From Verrucomicrobiia bacterium (lineage in GTDB: Bacteria > Verrucomicrobiota > Verrucomicrobiia > Limisphaerales > DASXHY01): a DNA stretch of 64,000 nucleotides. Below, in pieces: positions 9,225 to 18,738 of the stretch (position 1 is the stretch's first letter; every line of letters begins with the position of its first letter). The DNA lies in NCBI GenBank assembly GCA_035629175.1, contig DASPIL010000023.1:1-64000 (forward strand). Direction: 5' to 3'. The position numbers and the translations under genes are program-made. The notes below the pieces were generated by a model that was not told where the DNA came from, ran no database searches, and was given only the letters and a program-made list of their open reading frames with translations.

Positions 9225-11399
9225 TCACCCGCGGGCTCCCGCCTTGTCAGCCAAAGCGATGGACGCAAGGGTTTCCGCGATCCCACTCTGGTCAGCCATC
9301 GCCTTCGCCGATTTCAACAGCGACTGCAGGGAACTGTCCTTTGTGGAAGCCATCAGCTTTGTGATCAAGGCGGCAACAGTGAGGTTTTTCAAATCCTCGC
9401 TGCTAATGCCAAACTCATTCACAAGCTTCCGAAGCTTCGTTCGGAAATGTTCCGGGTCGCCATTGAAGAAGGTTTCCTTGATATCGGTCAGCGTCGCACT
9501 GTTGTGTACCAGGCGGTCGACGGCCTTGCCGTTGCTGACTGAGCGCACAACCTTTTCGAAGAAGTCATTCTCGCCGCCAACGATGTCGATGTGCGCGCTC
9601 TTGAGCGCTTCGCCCACAAGGTGCGAATGTGACTGCGCAATATCCCTTTGCACGTGGATTGCGGCGAGTTCGACATCCCGCTCCTTGGCGAGTCGAAGCC
9701 GGAATTCCTCGTGTTGCTGGCTGGCGGCCTGCAGGAGTTTCATGGCGTTGGCCTTTTGCTCGATGCCTTTTGCCTCGGCGAGCGCGCGGGCCTCAATGCC
9801 CGCAGCGGCGGCGAGTTCCTTTTCCTTCACCCCTTCGGCTTCGGCCTCGGCCTGCTGCTGTGTTATGTCTGCATGGGAATGCCCCTTGGCCTTGATGATC
9901 TCGGCCTCGGCAAGTCCCAGTTCGCGCACGCCACCGGCCTCGATCTTTTTGGCTTCGGCCTTGGCCATGATGACCTTGGCTTCCGCAAGCCCGTGTGCGG
10001 CTTCCTGCGCGGCCAATCCTTCGGCTTCCTGTTCCATTGCGTGACGCTTGCGTTCAGAGGCCTTCGCTTCCGCCTCGGCAAGAGTCTGGATGCGTTCGGC
10101 ATCCCGCACAGCCGCTTCCTTCGCAGCTTCTGCCGCCACGACAGTCTTGATCTTTTGTGCATCGGCCATGTTGCGTTCCGCGTCACGCTGCGCTTCTGAG
10201 GCCACCACCTTCACGACCTGTTCCTTCTTGGCGTTCATCTCCGCCTCGATCAGCGTGACCTCGCGGACGCGCTCGGCAGTCATGCGCGCTTCGATATTCA
10301 GCTTCTCCTCTTCCTGTTGAACGACAGCTTTCTGTTCGGCCACGACAATGGCGCGTTTGCGTTCCACTTCCACCCCGGCTTCGGCGACTCTCGCGCTCTT
10401 GTCCAGGTCAGCGAGAGCGACCGTGCGCTCGCGGCGGACACGGGCTTCCTCGCCCTCCTGTTGCGCCTCCTGTTCCAGCCGTTGTTTTTCCTTTCGCACC
10501 GTGAACTCGCGTTCCTGAACGGCGCGGTTCATGTCCTCTGTGCGCAGGCGAATCGACTCCTCGGTCTCCAGGCGCTTGGCTTCCACTTCCATCCGCCGCG
10601 CTTCGATCACCTTGCGCGCCTCGGCTTCTTCGTTGGCCTTGATCTCTGTGATGGCGCGGGTTTGCTTTGCCGTGTCTTCCTCGTTGCGACGTTTCTGTTC
10701 ACGCCGCGCGATCTCGGCATCGGCGTTTTCCTTTTCAATCTGCACTCCGGCGCGCTGTGAATGCTCGTTGGAAACAACCCGCTCGCGTTGTGTGATCTCG
10801 GTGATCTTCTTGATGCCTTCAGAATCAAGCACGTTGTTTGGATCGTGCTGGTCCAGGGGCGTCTGTTCGAGGTAATCGATGGCGACGTCCTGCAGGAGGA
10901 AGCCATCGAGGTCCTTGCCAATAGTGTTCTGGATCTGGTCGCGAAACTTGATTCGCTCGGTGAACAGCTCGTGAAATTCCATCTGCTTGCCGGCCGTCTT
11001 GAGCGCCTCGGAGAATTTGGCCTCGAACAGTTCTCTCAGCTTCTCAATGTCCGACACGCGTTCGGGCGTCAGCATCTGCGCCACCTTGCGAACGCTTTCC
11101 TCCGTGGCATCGACGCGGATGTAGAACGCCACGGTAATGTCCGCACGAATGTTATCCTTGCAGACCAGGCCGTCCTTTCCTTTGCGGGCGATCTCCAGCT
11201 TCTTCACGGAGATGTCGACAATGTGGTAGTTCTGCAGGAGCGGGAAGGCGACCATCCAGTCGAACGACACCTTCAGGCCGCCCATGCCCGTCTTCACGCC
11301 AGCGCGGCCCGGCTGGATTTTTCGGACGAAAAGCATGCTGACGATCGTGACAACGACCAGCAAACCGATGACGACGACTGTGATGATTGTGGGCAACAT
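9225..11399 (-). CDS. Flotillin-family (SPFH) membrane scaffold protein
   Basis: This 724-residue protein has one N-terminal membrane segment (about 4-25, VVVIGLLVVVTIVSMLFV), an SPFH/prohibitin domain (about 27-220, with YLEQTPLDQHDPNNVLDSEG at its end), a very long Glu/Ala/Lys-rich coiled coil (about 215-600) and a C-terminal flotillin tail (about 610-724). Flotillins such as YqiK and FloT oligomerise at the membrane and organise microdomains. This one is longer than the usual 500-550 residues because of the coiled coil. It is the first gene of a probable minus-strand operon with the giant ATPase and the coiled-coil gene. An AGGAG lies about 25 bases before the ATG, too far to be a normal ribosome site. 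Confidence 0.92.
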   Translation of the reverse strand: MLPTIITVVVIGLLVVVTIVSMLFVRKIQPGRAGVKTGMGGLKVSFDWMVAFPLLQNYHIVDISVKKLEIARKGKDGLVCKDNIRADITVAFYIRVDATEESVRKVAQMLTPERVSDIEKLRELFEAKFSEALKTAGKQMEFHELFTERIKFRDQIQNTIGKDLDGFLLQDVAIDYLEQTPLDQHDPNNVLDSEGIKKITEITQRERVVSNEHSQRAGVQIEKENADAEIARREQKRRNEEDTAKQTRAITEIKANEEAEARKVIEARRMEVEAKRLETEESIRLRTEDMNRAVQEREFTVRKEKQRLEQEAQQEGEEARVRRERTVALADLDKSARVAEAGVEVERKRAIVVAEQKAVVQQEEEKLNIEARMTAERVREVTLIEAEMNAKKEQVVKVVASEAQRDAERNMADAQKIKTVVAAEAAKEAAVRDAERIQTLAEAEAKASERKRHAMEQEAEGLAAQEAAHGLAEAKVIMAKAEAKKIEAGGVRELGLAEAEIIKAKGHSHADITQQQAEAEAEGVKEKELAAAAGIEARALAEAKGIEQKANAMKLLQAASQQHEEFRLRLAKERDVELAAIHVQRDIAQSHSHLVGEALKSAHIDIVGGENDFFEKVVRSVSNGKAVDRLVHNSATLTDIKETFFNGDPEHFRTKLRKLVNEFGISSEDLKNLTVAALITKLMASTKDSSLQSLLKSAKAMADQSGIAETLASIALADKAGARG

Positions 11400-11835
11400 A
11401 ACTATGAGCGGGTTATCAACAGTTTCTCCTGAGTTGGTTCAGATCCGGGCTGCAAAAACTGGTTTATGGTTAACAGAGCGGAAGATTGGATGCGAATATA
11501 ATTTCCCGAGCGGATTCGAACGGGGCGTGATCAACGTCGTGAGGCGCGGGGCTCTTCAAATCGGCGGCATCCGCCAACTCAATGCAGGTTCTCCCGACGA
11601 GTCGGGACCGTCTCGCCGCGCTTCCAACCCGGACGGGTATGGCCAGCGCCGAGCAGGCTAGGAAATCCGCAATGGAGCAACCTTGGAAGTCTGCGCCACG
11701 TGAAACTCATTTTCGCCATAAGCATCCTGAAATTCTGACAGTGGCCCATGGACGTTTCGGTCCATGGTGTCCATCTTCTTCGCAACTCACAGCCGGAACA
11801 TTCCCGAAGCAGTATGCTTCGTTATCGCAAATTTT
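11400..11835. other. Divergent intergenic region between flotillin and cydA
   Basis: The 436 bases hold no gene I can support. A perfect TATAAT occurs at 11497-11502, but the nearest -35-like TTAACA (11470-11475) is 21 bases upstream, so a promoter there is doubtful. Bases 11590-11700 contain repeat-like sequence, including GGAAGTCTGCGCCACG near 11685, related to the repeats at 9045 and 19560. A perfect inverted repeat lies at 11746-11767. Confidence 0.5.
11746..11767. promoter_or_regulatory. Perfect inverted repeat upstream of cydA (candidate operator or hairpin)
   Basis: CCATGGAC (11746-11753) and GTCCATGG (11760-11767) are exact inverted copies separated by six bases. The site is 69 bases before the cydA start. 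It could be a binding site for an oxygen- or redox-responsive dimeric regulator, or an mRNA hairpin; no T-run follows, so it is not a standard terminator. Confidence 0.4.
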
Positions 11836-13161
11836 ATGAGTGACCTGCTTGCTGCCCGATCGCAAATGGCGATGTCGCTCGCGTTCCACATCATCTTCGC
11901 CGTGGTCGGCATCGCCATGCCCCTGATGATGGTGATGGCGGAGTGGAAATGGCTGCGGACGCGTGATGACGTTTATCTCACGCTTGCGAAGCAGTGGGCC
12001 AAGGGGACCGCGATCCTGTTTGCGGTGGGCGCGGTTTCCGGAACCGTTCTTTCGTTCGAACTGGGGTTGCTCTGGCCGGAGTTCATGCGTTACGCGGGTC
12101 CGATTATTGGGATGCCGTTCTCGCTGGAGGGTTTCGCGTTTTTCCTCGAGGCGATCTTTCTCGGAATTTATCTGTATGGCTGGAAGCGCGTGTCGCCCTG
12201 GGCACATTGGTTTTCAGGCGTCATGGTGGCGTTCAGCGGCATGATGTCAGGCGTCTTTGTTGTCACGGCGAATGCATGGATGAATACGCCTGCCGGATTT
12301 GAACTGGTGAATGGCAAGCCCGTGAACATCGATCCCATCGCCGCAATGCTGAATCCCGCGGCGGTGCAGCAGGTCGTTCACATGACGCTGGCGGCGTATG
12401 CAGCGGTTGGATTTGCAGTCGCTGCCATTCACGCATTCATGTTGCGGCGCGATCGGGAGAACCTGTTTCATCGGCGCGCATTCGTGATCGCGTTCATCGT
12501 CGGCGCAGTCACTTCCGTATTGCAGCCGCTGAGCGGCGATTTCCTCGCGCGGCAGGTTTTCCGCTATCAACCCATCAAACTGGCTGCAATGGAAGGGCAG
12601 TTTGAAACGGAACGCCGCGCGCCTTTGCGCATTGGCGGCTGGCCGGATGAGAAAACCGGGACAACGCGATATGCAATCGATATTCCTGCCGGCCTCAGCC
12701 TGCTGGTTCATCACGATCCCGACGGCGAGATCAAAGGGTTGAACGAATTCCCCAGGGACGAATGGCCGCCCGTTGCCATCGTTCACGTTGCGTTTCAAAT
12801 CATGGTGGGTTGCGGCATGACGCTGCTGGCGGCAAGCCTGGCGGGCGCGTGGCTTGCGTGGCGGAAGAAAAAGCTTTGCGATCAACGCTGGTTTCTGACG
12901 TTTGTCATGCTCTGCGGCCCGCTGGGATTCATTGCGATCGAGGCAGGGTGGACGGTGACGGAAGTCGGACGCCAGCCCTGGATCATTTACAATTACATGC
13001 GGACTGCCGACGCAGTCACGCCCATGCCAGGGCTGATCGTGCCGTTCATCTCGTTCACCATTCTCTACATTTTCCTGGCATTCGTCGTCGTGTTCCTGTT
13101 GAAACGGCAGGTGTTTGAAAGCCCGCGCATTTTTCGTCCGCCCGAAAGGACCAAGCCATGA
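11836..13161 (+). CDS. cydA: Cytochrome bd ubiquinol oxidase subunit I
   Basis: This is the haem-bearing subunit of the bd-type terminal oxidase, which oxidises quinol and reduces O2 to water at the inner membrane without pumping protons. I start at ATG 11836 (MSDLLAARSQMAMSLAFHII), giving 441 residues; the open frame extends upstream into the intergenic region but without family similarity. Visible marks are the haem-ligand His18 in SLAFHIIFAV, ETERRAPL in the Q loop, and the GWTVTEVGRQPW signature. The length and short Q loop fit the CioA-like, short-loop class. It overlaps cydB by four bases. Confidence 0.95.
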   Translation: MSDLLAARSQMAMSLAFHIIFAVVGIAMPLMMVMAEWKWLRTRDDVYLTLAKQWAKGTAILFAVGAVSGTVLSFELGLLWPEFMRYAGPIIGMPFSLEGFAFFLEAIFLGIYLYGWKRVSPWAHWFSGVMVAFSGMMSGVFVVTANAWMNTPAGFELVNGKPVNIDPIAAMLNPAAVQQVVHMTLAAYAAVGFAVAAIHAFMLRRDRENLFHRRAFVIAFIVGAVTSVLQPLSGDFLARQVFRYQPIKLAAMEGQFETERRAPLRIGGWPDEKTGTTRYAIDIPAGLSLLVHHDPDGEIKGLNEFPRDEWPPVAIVHVAFQIMVGCGMTLLAASLAGAWLAWRKKKLCDQRWFLTFVMLCGPLGFIAIEAGWTVTEVGRQPWIIYNYMRTADAVTPMPGLIVPFISFTILYIFLAFVVVFLLKRQVFESPRIFRPPERTKP

Positions 13162-14165
13162 TGACGCAGGCTGAGTTGGTGGGAATCGTCATGTTGTTCG
13201 CGCTCACATTTTACGCGCTGGGCGGCGGAGCGGATTTTGGCGGCGGGGTGTGGGATCTTCTCGCGCGTGGCCCAAGAACACGCGAACAGCGCGATTTAAT
13301 CGCGAGCGCAATCGGACCTATCTGGGAGGCCAATCATGTCTGGCTCATTCTCGTCATCGTGCTCCTGTTTGTAGCATTCCCGGCGGCGTTCTCCGCCATC
13401 AGCATCGCTTTGCACATCCCGCTGACCGTGATGCTGATCGGGATTGTCCTGCGAGGTTCAGCCTTCGTGTTCCGCAGTTACGATACGCAGAGGGACGATG
13501 TTCAGCGGCGCTGGAGCCGCTTGTTCGCGGCTGGCAGCATTGTTTCTCCTTTGATGCTTGGAGTGTGCGTTGGCGCGGTGGCATCGGGGCAAATTCGAGT
13601 CGATGTTGAAACTGGCGTCGTGCAAACCAACTTTTTCTCGCAATGGATGGCTCCGTTCCCATTCGCAATAGGTTTTTTCGTTCTGGCATTGTTTGCGTTT
13701 CTTGCGGCGGTTTACCTGGCATGGGAGGCGAAGGATCCAATGTTGAAGGATGATTTCCGGCAGCGCGCATTGTGGTCTGGGATTGCGGTGGCAGTGACGG
13801 CATTCGGTTCGCTCCTGCTTGCGGGTGATGGCGCCCCGATGCTGCGATCCGGCCTCGCGCAGTCATGGTGGGCATTGCCGTTCCAGTTGCTCACCGGCGC
13901 GGTGGCCGTCATGACACTCGCCGCGCTGTGGCTCAGGAAATTTCATGCGGCGCGCGTGCTGGCGATCAGCCAGGTGGCATTGATCATTTGGGGTTGGGGC
14001 TTTTCCCAGTTCCCATTCCTGGTTGCGCCGAACCTCACGTTCACCAACTCGGCCGCGCCTGATAACATCCTCCGCAGCCTCCTGATTGCGCTCGCGGCGG
14101 GCGCAGTGCTGCTGCTTCCCTCGCTGTGGTATTTGTTCCGCGTCTTTAAACGACGCGAGGACTAG
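13158..14165 (+). CDS. cydB: Cytochrome bd ubiquinol oxidase subunit II
   Basis: This 335-residue integral membrane protein has about eight predicted helices and the CydB signature near the start (FYALGGGADFGGGVWDLLA, then GPIWEANHVWLI). It completes the bd oxidase heterodimer with CydA and is translationally coupled to it through the ATGA overlap at 13158-13161. No small CydX gene was recognised after it. pheT begins 46 bases downstream on the same strand, so cydAB and pheT may share a transcript, an unusual pairing. Confidence 0.95.
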   Translation: MMTQAELVGIVMLFALTFYALGGGADFGGGVWDLLARGPRTREQRDLIASAIGPIWEANHVWLILVIVLLFVAFPAAFSAISIALHIPLTVMLIGIVLRGSAFVFRSYDTQRDDVQRRWSRLFAAGSIVSPLMLGVCVGAVASGQIRVDVETGVVQTNFFSQWMAPFPFAIGFFVLALFAFLAAVYLAWEAKDPMLKDDFRQRALWSGIAVAVTAFGSLLLAGDGAPMLRSGLAQSWWALPFQLLTGAVAVMTLAALWLRKFHAARVLAISQVALIIWGWGFSQFPFLVAPNLTFTNSAAPDNILRSLLIALAAGAVLLLPSLWYLFRVFKRRED

Positions 14166-14211
14166 GAGCAGGTTGACTGCCCTTTGCCGGCCGTTTACCG
14201 TCCCCCCTTCG

Positions 14212-16641
14212 ATGAAAGTCACCCTGAATTGGCTCAAACAATACGTGGATTTTGACTGGACGGCAGACGAGTTGTCCGAACGCCTGACCATGCTCGGCCT
14301 TGAAGTGGAAAGCGTTCACAAAATCGCCGCCGAGTTCGAAGGAGTCGTCGTTGCAGAGGTGATCAGCCGCGACAAGCACCCGAATGCCGACAAGCTTTCG
14401 CTCTGCCGGGTCAACGATGGCAAGGGCGAACGCCAGATCGTCTGCGGCGCGCAGAATTTCAAGGCGGGTGACAAGGTCCCGCTGATTCTGCCCGGGGCTT
14501 CGCTGCCAATGAAGGCGGGCGACAAGGAACCATTCACCATCAAAGTGGGAAAGATCCGCGGAGTTGAATCACACGGCATGATGTGTTCCCCGCAGGAGCT
14601 CGGCTTGCCAGACGCCGTGGACGGTTTGCTCATCCTCCGCGAGGATGCCACGGTCGGCCAGCCCTTCGCCGAATACCTCGGGCGCAGCGGCAGCGATGTT
14701 GTTTACGACCTGGAAATCACGCCCAATCGCCCCGACTGGAACAGTGTGATTGGAATTGCCCGCGAGATTGCTGCGCTCACTGGCAATCCGCTGCGCTTGC
14801 CTGAAATTGTTTTGTCCCCATCCGAAGTTCGCGCTGCAGATCAAGTGGCTGTTCGTATCGAAGACGTCGAACGCTGCCCGCGTTACACAGCGCGAATCAT
14901 CCGAGGCGTCAAGGTTGGGCAAAGTCCGGACTGGCTGAAGAACGCTCTGGAAAAAGTGGGGATTCGCAGCATCAGCAACGTGGTGGATGTCACCAACTTC
15001 GTGATGCTCGAAATCGGCCAGCCGCTGCATGCTTTTGATTATCACCTCATAGCGAAGGGCGCCGATGGCAAGCCGGCGATCGTGGTCCGCCGAGCGGTCG
15101 ACGGCGAGAAATTCACGACCCTGGACGGGCAGGAGCGCACGCTCAGCAGTGACATGCTGTTGGTTGCCGATGAACAGAAGGGCATTGCGCTGGCGGGAAT
15201 CATGGGCGGCCGGAACACAGAGATCAATGAGCAGACCGTCGATGTGCTGATCGAGAGCGCGTACTTCGAGCCCGCGAACATCCGCCGCACGAGCAAACGA
15301 TTGGGATTGCGCAGCGATTCGAGTTATCGCTTCGAGCGCGGGGCCGATGCAGGGATCTGCGACTGGGCGAGCCAGCGCGCGGCCCAATTGATTCTGCAGA
15401 CGGCGGGCGGGCAGCTCGCGAAGGACGCCGTGGATGTTCATCCGAATCCTCCGATTGCTCGCGAGATCCCGTTGCGCTTCCGCAGGACAAACGAATTGCT
15501 GGGAACAAACATCAGCGACGAACAGCAGGCGAATTATCTGCGCGCCCTTGGACTGGAACAACGTCAAGGACAAGCTGGCGTTCATTTTCGCGTGCCCAGC
15601 TTTCGGGTCGATATCAAGCGGGAAGTGGACCTGATCGAGGAAGTCGCACGCTTGCATGGGGTCGACAAAATTCCATCCACGCCGCCCCGAGGCGCAATTG
15701 GCCAGAACCCGTTCGATTCCGTCCACGATCAGCTTGCCGAAGCGCGCCGAGTGCTCTGCGGTCTTGGGCTCAGCGAGGCGCAGGGGCAGACACTCGTTCC
15801 GAAGTCTGAAATTAAAAATGCTGCATCGGGGGTTGGAATTGTCGGCCTCGCCAATCCCTTGAGTGCGGACATGGACGTCCTGCGCCCCACGCTCCTGACC
15901 GGCATGGTCCATGCACTCCGGCATAACGTCAGCCGCAAGAGCCATGATCTTGGCTTGTTCGAGGCAGGCCGTGTCTTTGGGTCCGCCAATGGCTTAATCA
16001 AGGAGGAACGCCGCATCGCGCTCGCGCTCACTGGCCAGCGCAATCCGCTGTTCTGGAGCGGTGAGAATCGCGATGCAAAGATGGACATTTACGACTTGAA
16101 AGGCGTGCTTGAAGAATTTCTGGAGCAGTTTGGCATGCGTGGTGTTGTGTTCACGCGTCGGGCTGAGGGCACGGATCTGTTCCTTGAATCAGCCACCATT
16201 CAGCTGGGGAAGTTGTCCCTTGGCGAAATGGGGCAATTGCTGCCGGCGCTCGCCCGGCAATACGATTTGCGGGATCCCGTGTTCCTTGCGGAATTGAACC
16301 TCGACCAACTGCTGGCACGGCGAAATCCGGCGAAGTCGTTCAAGACGCTGCCCTCATTCCCATCGAGCCGGCGCGACGTTGCCATGCTCGTGGCGGACAC
16401 CGTGACACATGAAGCCGTGCTGCAGGTCGTGAAGCAGACGCGGCCGGCGAACCTGGAGTCGGTGGACTTGTTCGATGTCTTCCGCGGCAAGAATGTTCCC
16501 GCCGGGCAAAAGAGCATGGCCTACGCGTTCACCTATCGGAATTCGGAACGAACGCTGACGGACATTGAAGTGAACGCGGCGCACGAAAAGCTCGTGGCGC
16601 AATTGAAGCAAACGTTGCAGGCGGCGATTCGGGAATCTTAA
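14212..16641 (+). CDS. pheT: Phenylalanyl-tRNA synthetase beta subunit
   Basis: This is the 809-residue beta subunit of PheRS. Domains in order: N-terminal region (MKVTLNWLKQYVDFDW), tRNA-binding EMAP-like domain (about 40-150, with DKLSLCRVNDG and QIVCGAQNF), the B3/B4 editing region, the B5 domain, the inactive synthetase-like core (GLRSDSSYRFERG lies before it), and the C-terminal anticodon-binding FDX-ACB domain (about 715-809, PSSRRDVAMLV and YRNSERTLTD). I start at ATG 14212 because the upstream open frame is only the overlapping end of cydB. It is detached from pheS, 11.6 kb upstream on the same strand. Confidence 0.97.
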   Translation: MKVTLNWLKQYVDFDWTADELSERLTMLGLEVESVHKIAAEFEGVVVAEVISRDKHPNADKLSLCRVNDGKGERQIVCGAQNFKAGDKVPLILPGASLPMKAGDKEPFTIKVGKIRGVESHGMMCSPQELGLPDAVDGLLILREDATVGQPFAEYLGRSGSDVVYDLEITPNRPDWNSVIGIAREIAALTGNPLRLPEIVLSPSEVRAADQVAVRIEDVERCPRYTARIIRGVKVGQSPDWLKNALEKVGIRSISNVVDVTNFVMLEIGQPLHAFDYHLIAKGADGKPAIVVRRAVDGEKFTTLDGQERTLSSDMLLVADEQKGIALAGIMGGRNTEINEQTVDVLIESAYFEPANIRRTSKRLGLRSDSSYRFERGADAGICDWASQRAAQLILQTAGGQLAKDAVDVHPNPPIAREIPLRFRRTNELLGTNISDEQQANYLRALGLEQRQGQAGVHFRVPSFRVDIKREVDLIEEVARLHGVDKIPSTPPRGAIGQNPFDSVHDQLAEARRVLCGLGLSEAQGQTLVPKSEIKNAASGVGIVGLANPLSADMDVLRPTLLTGMVHALRHNVSRKSHDLGLFEAGRVFGSANGLIKEERRIALALTGQRNPLFWSGENRDAKMDIYDLKGVLEEFLEQFGMRGVVFTRRAEGTDLFLESATIQLGKLSLGEMGQLLPALARQYDLRDPVFLAELNLDQLLARRNPAKSFKTLPSFPSSRRDVAMLVADTVTHEAVLQVVKQTRPANLESVDLFDVFRGKNVPAGQKSMAYAFTYRNSERTLTDIEVNAAHEKLVAQLKQTLQAAIRES

Positions 16642-16652
16642 CGATTCGCGGC

Positions 16653-16961
16653 TCAGGCTTTCGAACGGCGGCTGCGGCGTTCGTCACGGTGCCGGCGGTA
16701 TTTGTCCCGCCCACGTTCAAACCATTTGCGCGCCTTTTTTACATAAAGGCGGGCCCAGGCGAATTCGCTTGCAAGGATCGCGAGCCCGAGGGGAATCACC
16801 ACGAATGCCGGACCCGGCAGGAATAGCAACGCGAGGCCAACCAGGAGCACGACGCCCCCGACAATTCCAATGATGGTCTTGCGAACCGACGGCGACAGTG
16901 CGTCCAGGTGCAATATATGCCGCCACTTCGCAGAACCACTCCGTGCATGCGCGGGACCCAT
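16653..16961 (-). CDS. PGPGW-type small membrane protein
   Basis: This 102-residue protein has a hydrophobic hairpin (about residues 29-63) around LFLPGPAFVVIPLGLAILASEFAWAR, which matches the PGPGW transmembrane family, and a very basic C-terminal tail (RRHRDERRSRRSKA). The family's function is unknown. The start at 16961 includes about 25 residues of non-conserved N-terminus; a shorter form beginning near LDALSPSVRKTI is possible. It converges on pheT, 11 bases apart. Confidence 0.75.
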   Translation of the reverse strand: MGPAHARSGSAKWRHILHLDALSPSVRKTIIGIVGGVVLLVGLALLFLPGPAFVVIPLGLAILASEFAWARLYVKKARKWFERGRDKYRRHRDERRSRRSKA

Positions 16962-17067
16962 GCTCCAAGACTCGCCTGTAAACTGTGATCTGGAAATAGG
17001 GGAAACTCAGGGGGGGAGGATGGGTGCACGGACACGTTTCGAATCTGTCCGCCCCGCCGACAGCGGA

Positions 17068-17556
17068 TCAAGCGTTTTGAAGCAGTCCTGCCGCGGCTCG
17101 AAGTTCTGCCTCGGAATGTGTTTTCTTCAATGCCTTGATCTGCTGATTCGCCAGCACATCACAACGTTCATTGTCGGCATGGCCCGCATGGCCTTTCAGC
17201 CATTCCCATTTCACGCGGTGTTGTGACGCGGCGGCGTCGAGGTCCTTCCAAAGGTCCGCGTTTTTTACAGGCTTCCTCTCCTGCGTGCGCCAGCCATTGC
17301 GCCGCCAGCCGTGAATCCAGAGGGTGATGCCCTTGCGAAGATATTCGGAATCGGTGAACAGCGTGACAGCACACGGTTCCTTCAGGGCGCGCAGACCCTC
17401 GATGGCTGCGCGCAGTTCCATTCGGTTGTTCGTGGTTGCGATCTCGGCGCCACACATTTCGCGGCAGTGGGAACCATAGCGCAACACCGCGGCCCACGCT
17501 CCCGGCCCCGGGTTTCCATGGCATCCTCCGTCCGTGTGGATGGTGACTTCCTTCAC
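17068..17556 (-). CDS. rnhA: Ribonuclease HI
   Basis: RNase HI cuts the RNA strand of RNA-DNA hybrids, removing replication primers and R-loops in the cytoplasm. The 162-residue protein aligns closely with the E. coli enzyme: [14 protein letters not shown] with Asp9, NNRMEL with Glu47, TDSEYL with Asp69, the KGHAGH loop with His123, and ERCDVLA with Asp133, so the full catalytic DEDD plus His set is present. It starts seven bases after manC and is probably in the same minus-strand operon. Confidence 0.96.
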   Translation of the reverse strand: MKEVTIHTDGGCHGNPGPGAWAAVLRYGSHCREMCGAEIATTNNRMELRAAIEGLRALKEPCAVTLFTDSEYLRKGITLWIHGWRRNGWRTQERKPVKNADLWKDLDAAASQHRVKWEWLKGHAGHADNERCDVLANQQIKALKKTHSEAELRAAAGLLQNA

Positions 17557-17562
17557 TGCCGG

Positions 17563-18693
17563 CTAAACGAGATGCCTCAGCCTGGGATTTTCCGCGAGCT
17601 TTTTCACGAGTTCCTTGATCTTTTGCGACTGGCTCTTGTGTGCCAGCAGAACCGCGTCATCAGTCTGCACAAGAATCGAATCGCGCAGGCCCACGACGGC
17701 GATAGGGGTCCGATGCCGCGTGCGGGCATCGAAGATGATGTTTCGCGCGGCATCCACGTGAACGAACTCACCGACCGCGCAATTGCCTTCGGGATCCACC
17801 TTCAAATGGCGCGACAGGGCGTTCCATGCGCCCAGGTCGTCCCAGGCAAACGCGCCGTCCGCACAGACAACGTTCTGCGCCTTTTCCATCAGGGCATAGT
17901 CGATGGAGATTTTCGGAATGACGGGATATTCCCTGGCGAGGACCCTTGCGAGTTTCACAGGCTGGGCCGCTGCCTTGAACCAGCGCTGGCAGGCTTCGAA
18001 CATCTCGGGCTGATGTTTCTGCAGCGCCTCTGTGATCGTGACGAACGACCAAATAAACATGCCAGCGTTCCAGCGATATTGTCCGCTCGCGAGATACTCC
18101 GTGGCTTTCTCGAAGTTCGGTTTCTCAACAAACTGTTCCGCGCGATGGAAAACGGTCGTGTAAGACTTCACGCCGGCAGGCGGCGGCAACGGTTCGCCAA
18201 CCCGTATGTAACCATAGCCCGTCGCGGGTTCGTTCGGTTTGATGCCGATGGTAATGATGGCCCGTCCGCGGCTCGCGAGGTCAAAGGAGTCGGACAGGAT
18301 CTGCTGAAACTTTTTCGGCTCGGGAATGACGTGGTCGGCGGGCAGCACTGCCATGATGCCTGTGGTCGAGCGCGCGCCAACAATTGCTGCGCCGAGCGTC
18401 ACCGCCGCGCACGTGTCGCGGCCGATCGGCTCTGCAATGACGTTCGCGCGCGGCAGTTTCGGAAGCTGCCTCCGCACTTCCGGCGCCTGTGCGGCGTTCG
18501 TGATGATGAGGACGTTCTTGAGGGGAACGAGTGGCGTAACGCGGTCAACTGCCTCCTGGAGAAAGGATCGGCGGCCCAGCAGCTTGATCAGTTGCTTCGG
18601 GGTTTTCTCGCGGCTTACAGGCCAGAACCGTTCCCCGCGTCCGCCTGCCATGATGATGACGAATCTGTCTTTGGGATCGGCTTTTGATTTCAT
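17563..18693 (-). CDS. manC: Mannose-1-phosphate guanylyltransferase
   Basis: This makes GDP-mannose from mannose-1-phosphate and GTP, the donor for polysaccharides and for the polyprenol-phosphate mannosyltransferase at 55089. The 376-residue protein has the nucleotidyltransferase signature AGGRGERFWPVSREKTPKQ (residues 16-34), VLPADHVI, and EKPNFEKATEYL followed by YRWNAGMFIW. It lacks the C-terminal phosphomannose isomerase domain of long bifunctional forms. rnhA follows seven bases after it. GDP-mannose use in glycan or glycolipid synthesis is inferred. Confidence 0.93.
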   Translation of the reverse strand: MKSKADPKDRFVIIMAGGRGERFWPVSREKTPKQLIKLLGRRSFLQEAVDRVTPLVPLKNVLIITNAAQAPEVRRQLPKLPRANVIAEPIGRDTCAAVTLGAAIVGARSTTGIMAVLPADHVIPEPKKFQQILSDSFDLASRGRAIITIGIKPNEPATGYGYIRVGEPLPPPAGVKSYTTVFHRAEQFVEKPNFEKATEYLASGQYRWNAGMFIWSFVTITEALQKHQPEMFEACQRWFKAAAQPVKLARVLAREYPVIPKISIDYALMEKAQNVVCADGAFAWDDLGAWNALSRHLKVDPEGNCAVGEFVHVDAARNIIFDARTRHRTPIAVVGLRDSILVQTDDAVLLAHKSQSQKIKELVKKLAENPRLRHLV

Positions 18694-18738
18694 TTACAAA
18701 TACTGCTGGGTGGTGGATTGGAACCGTTCTGGATGGAA

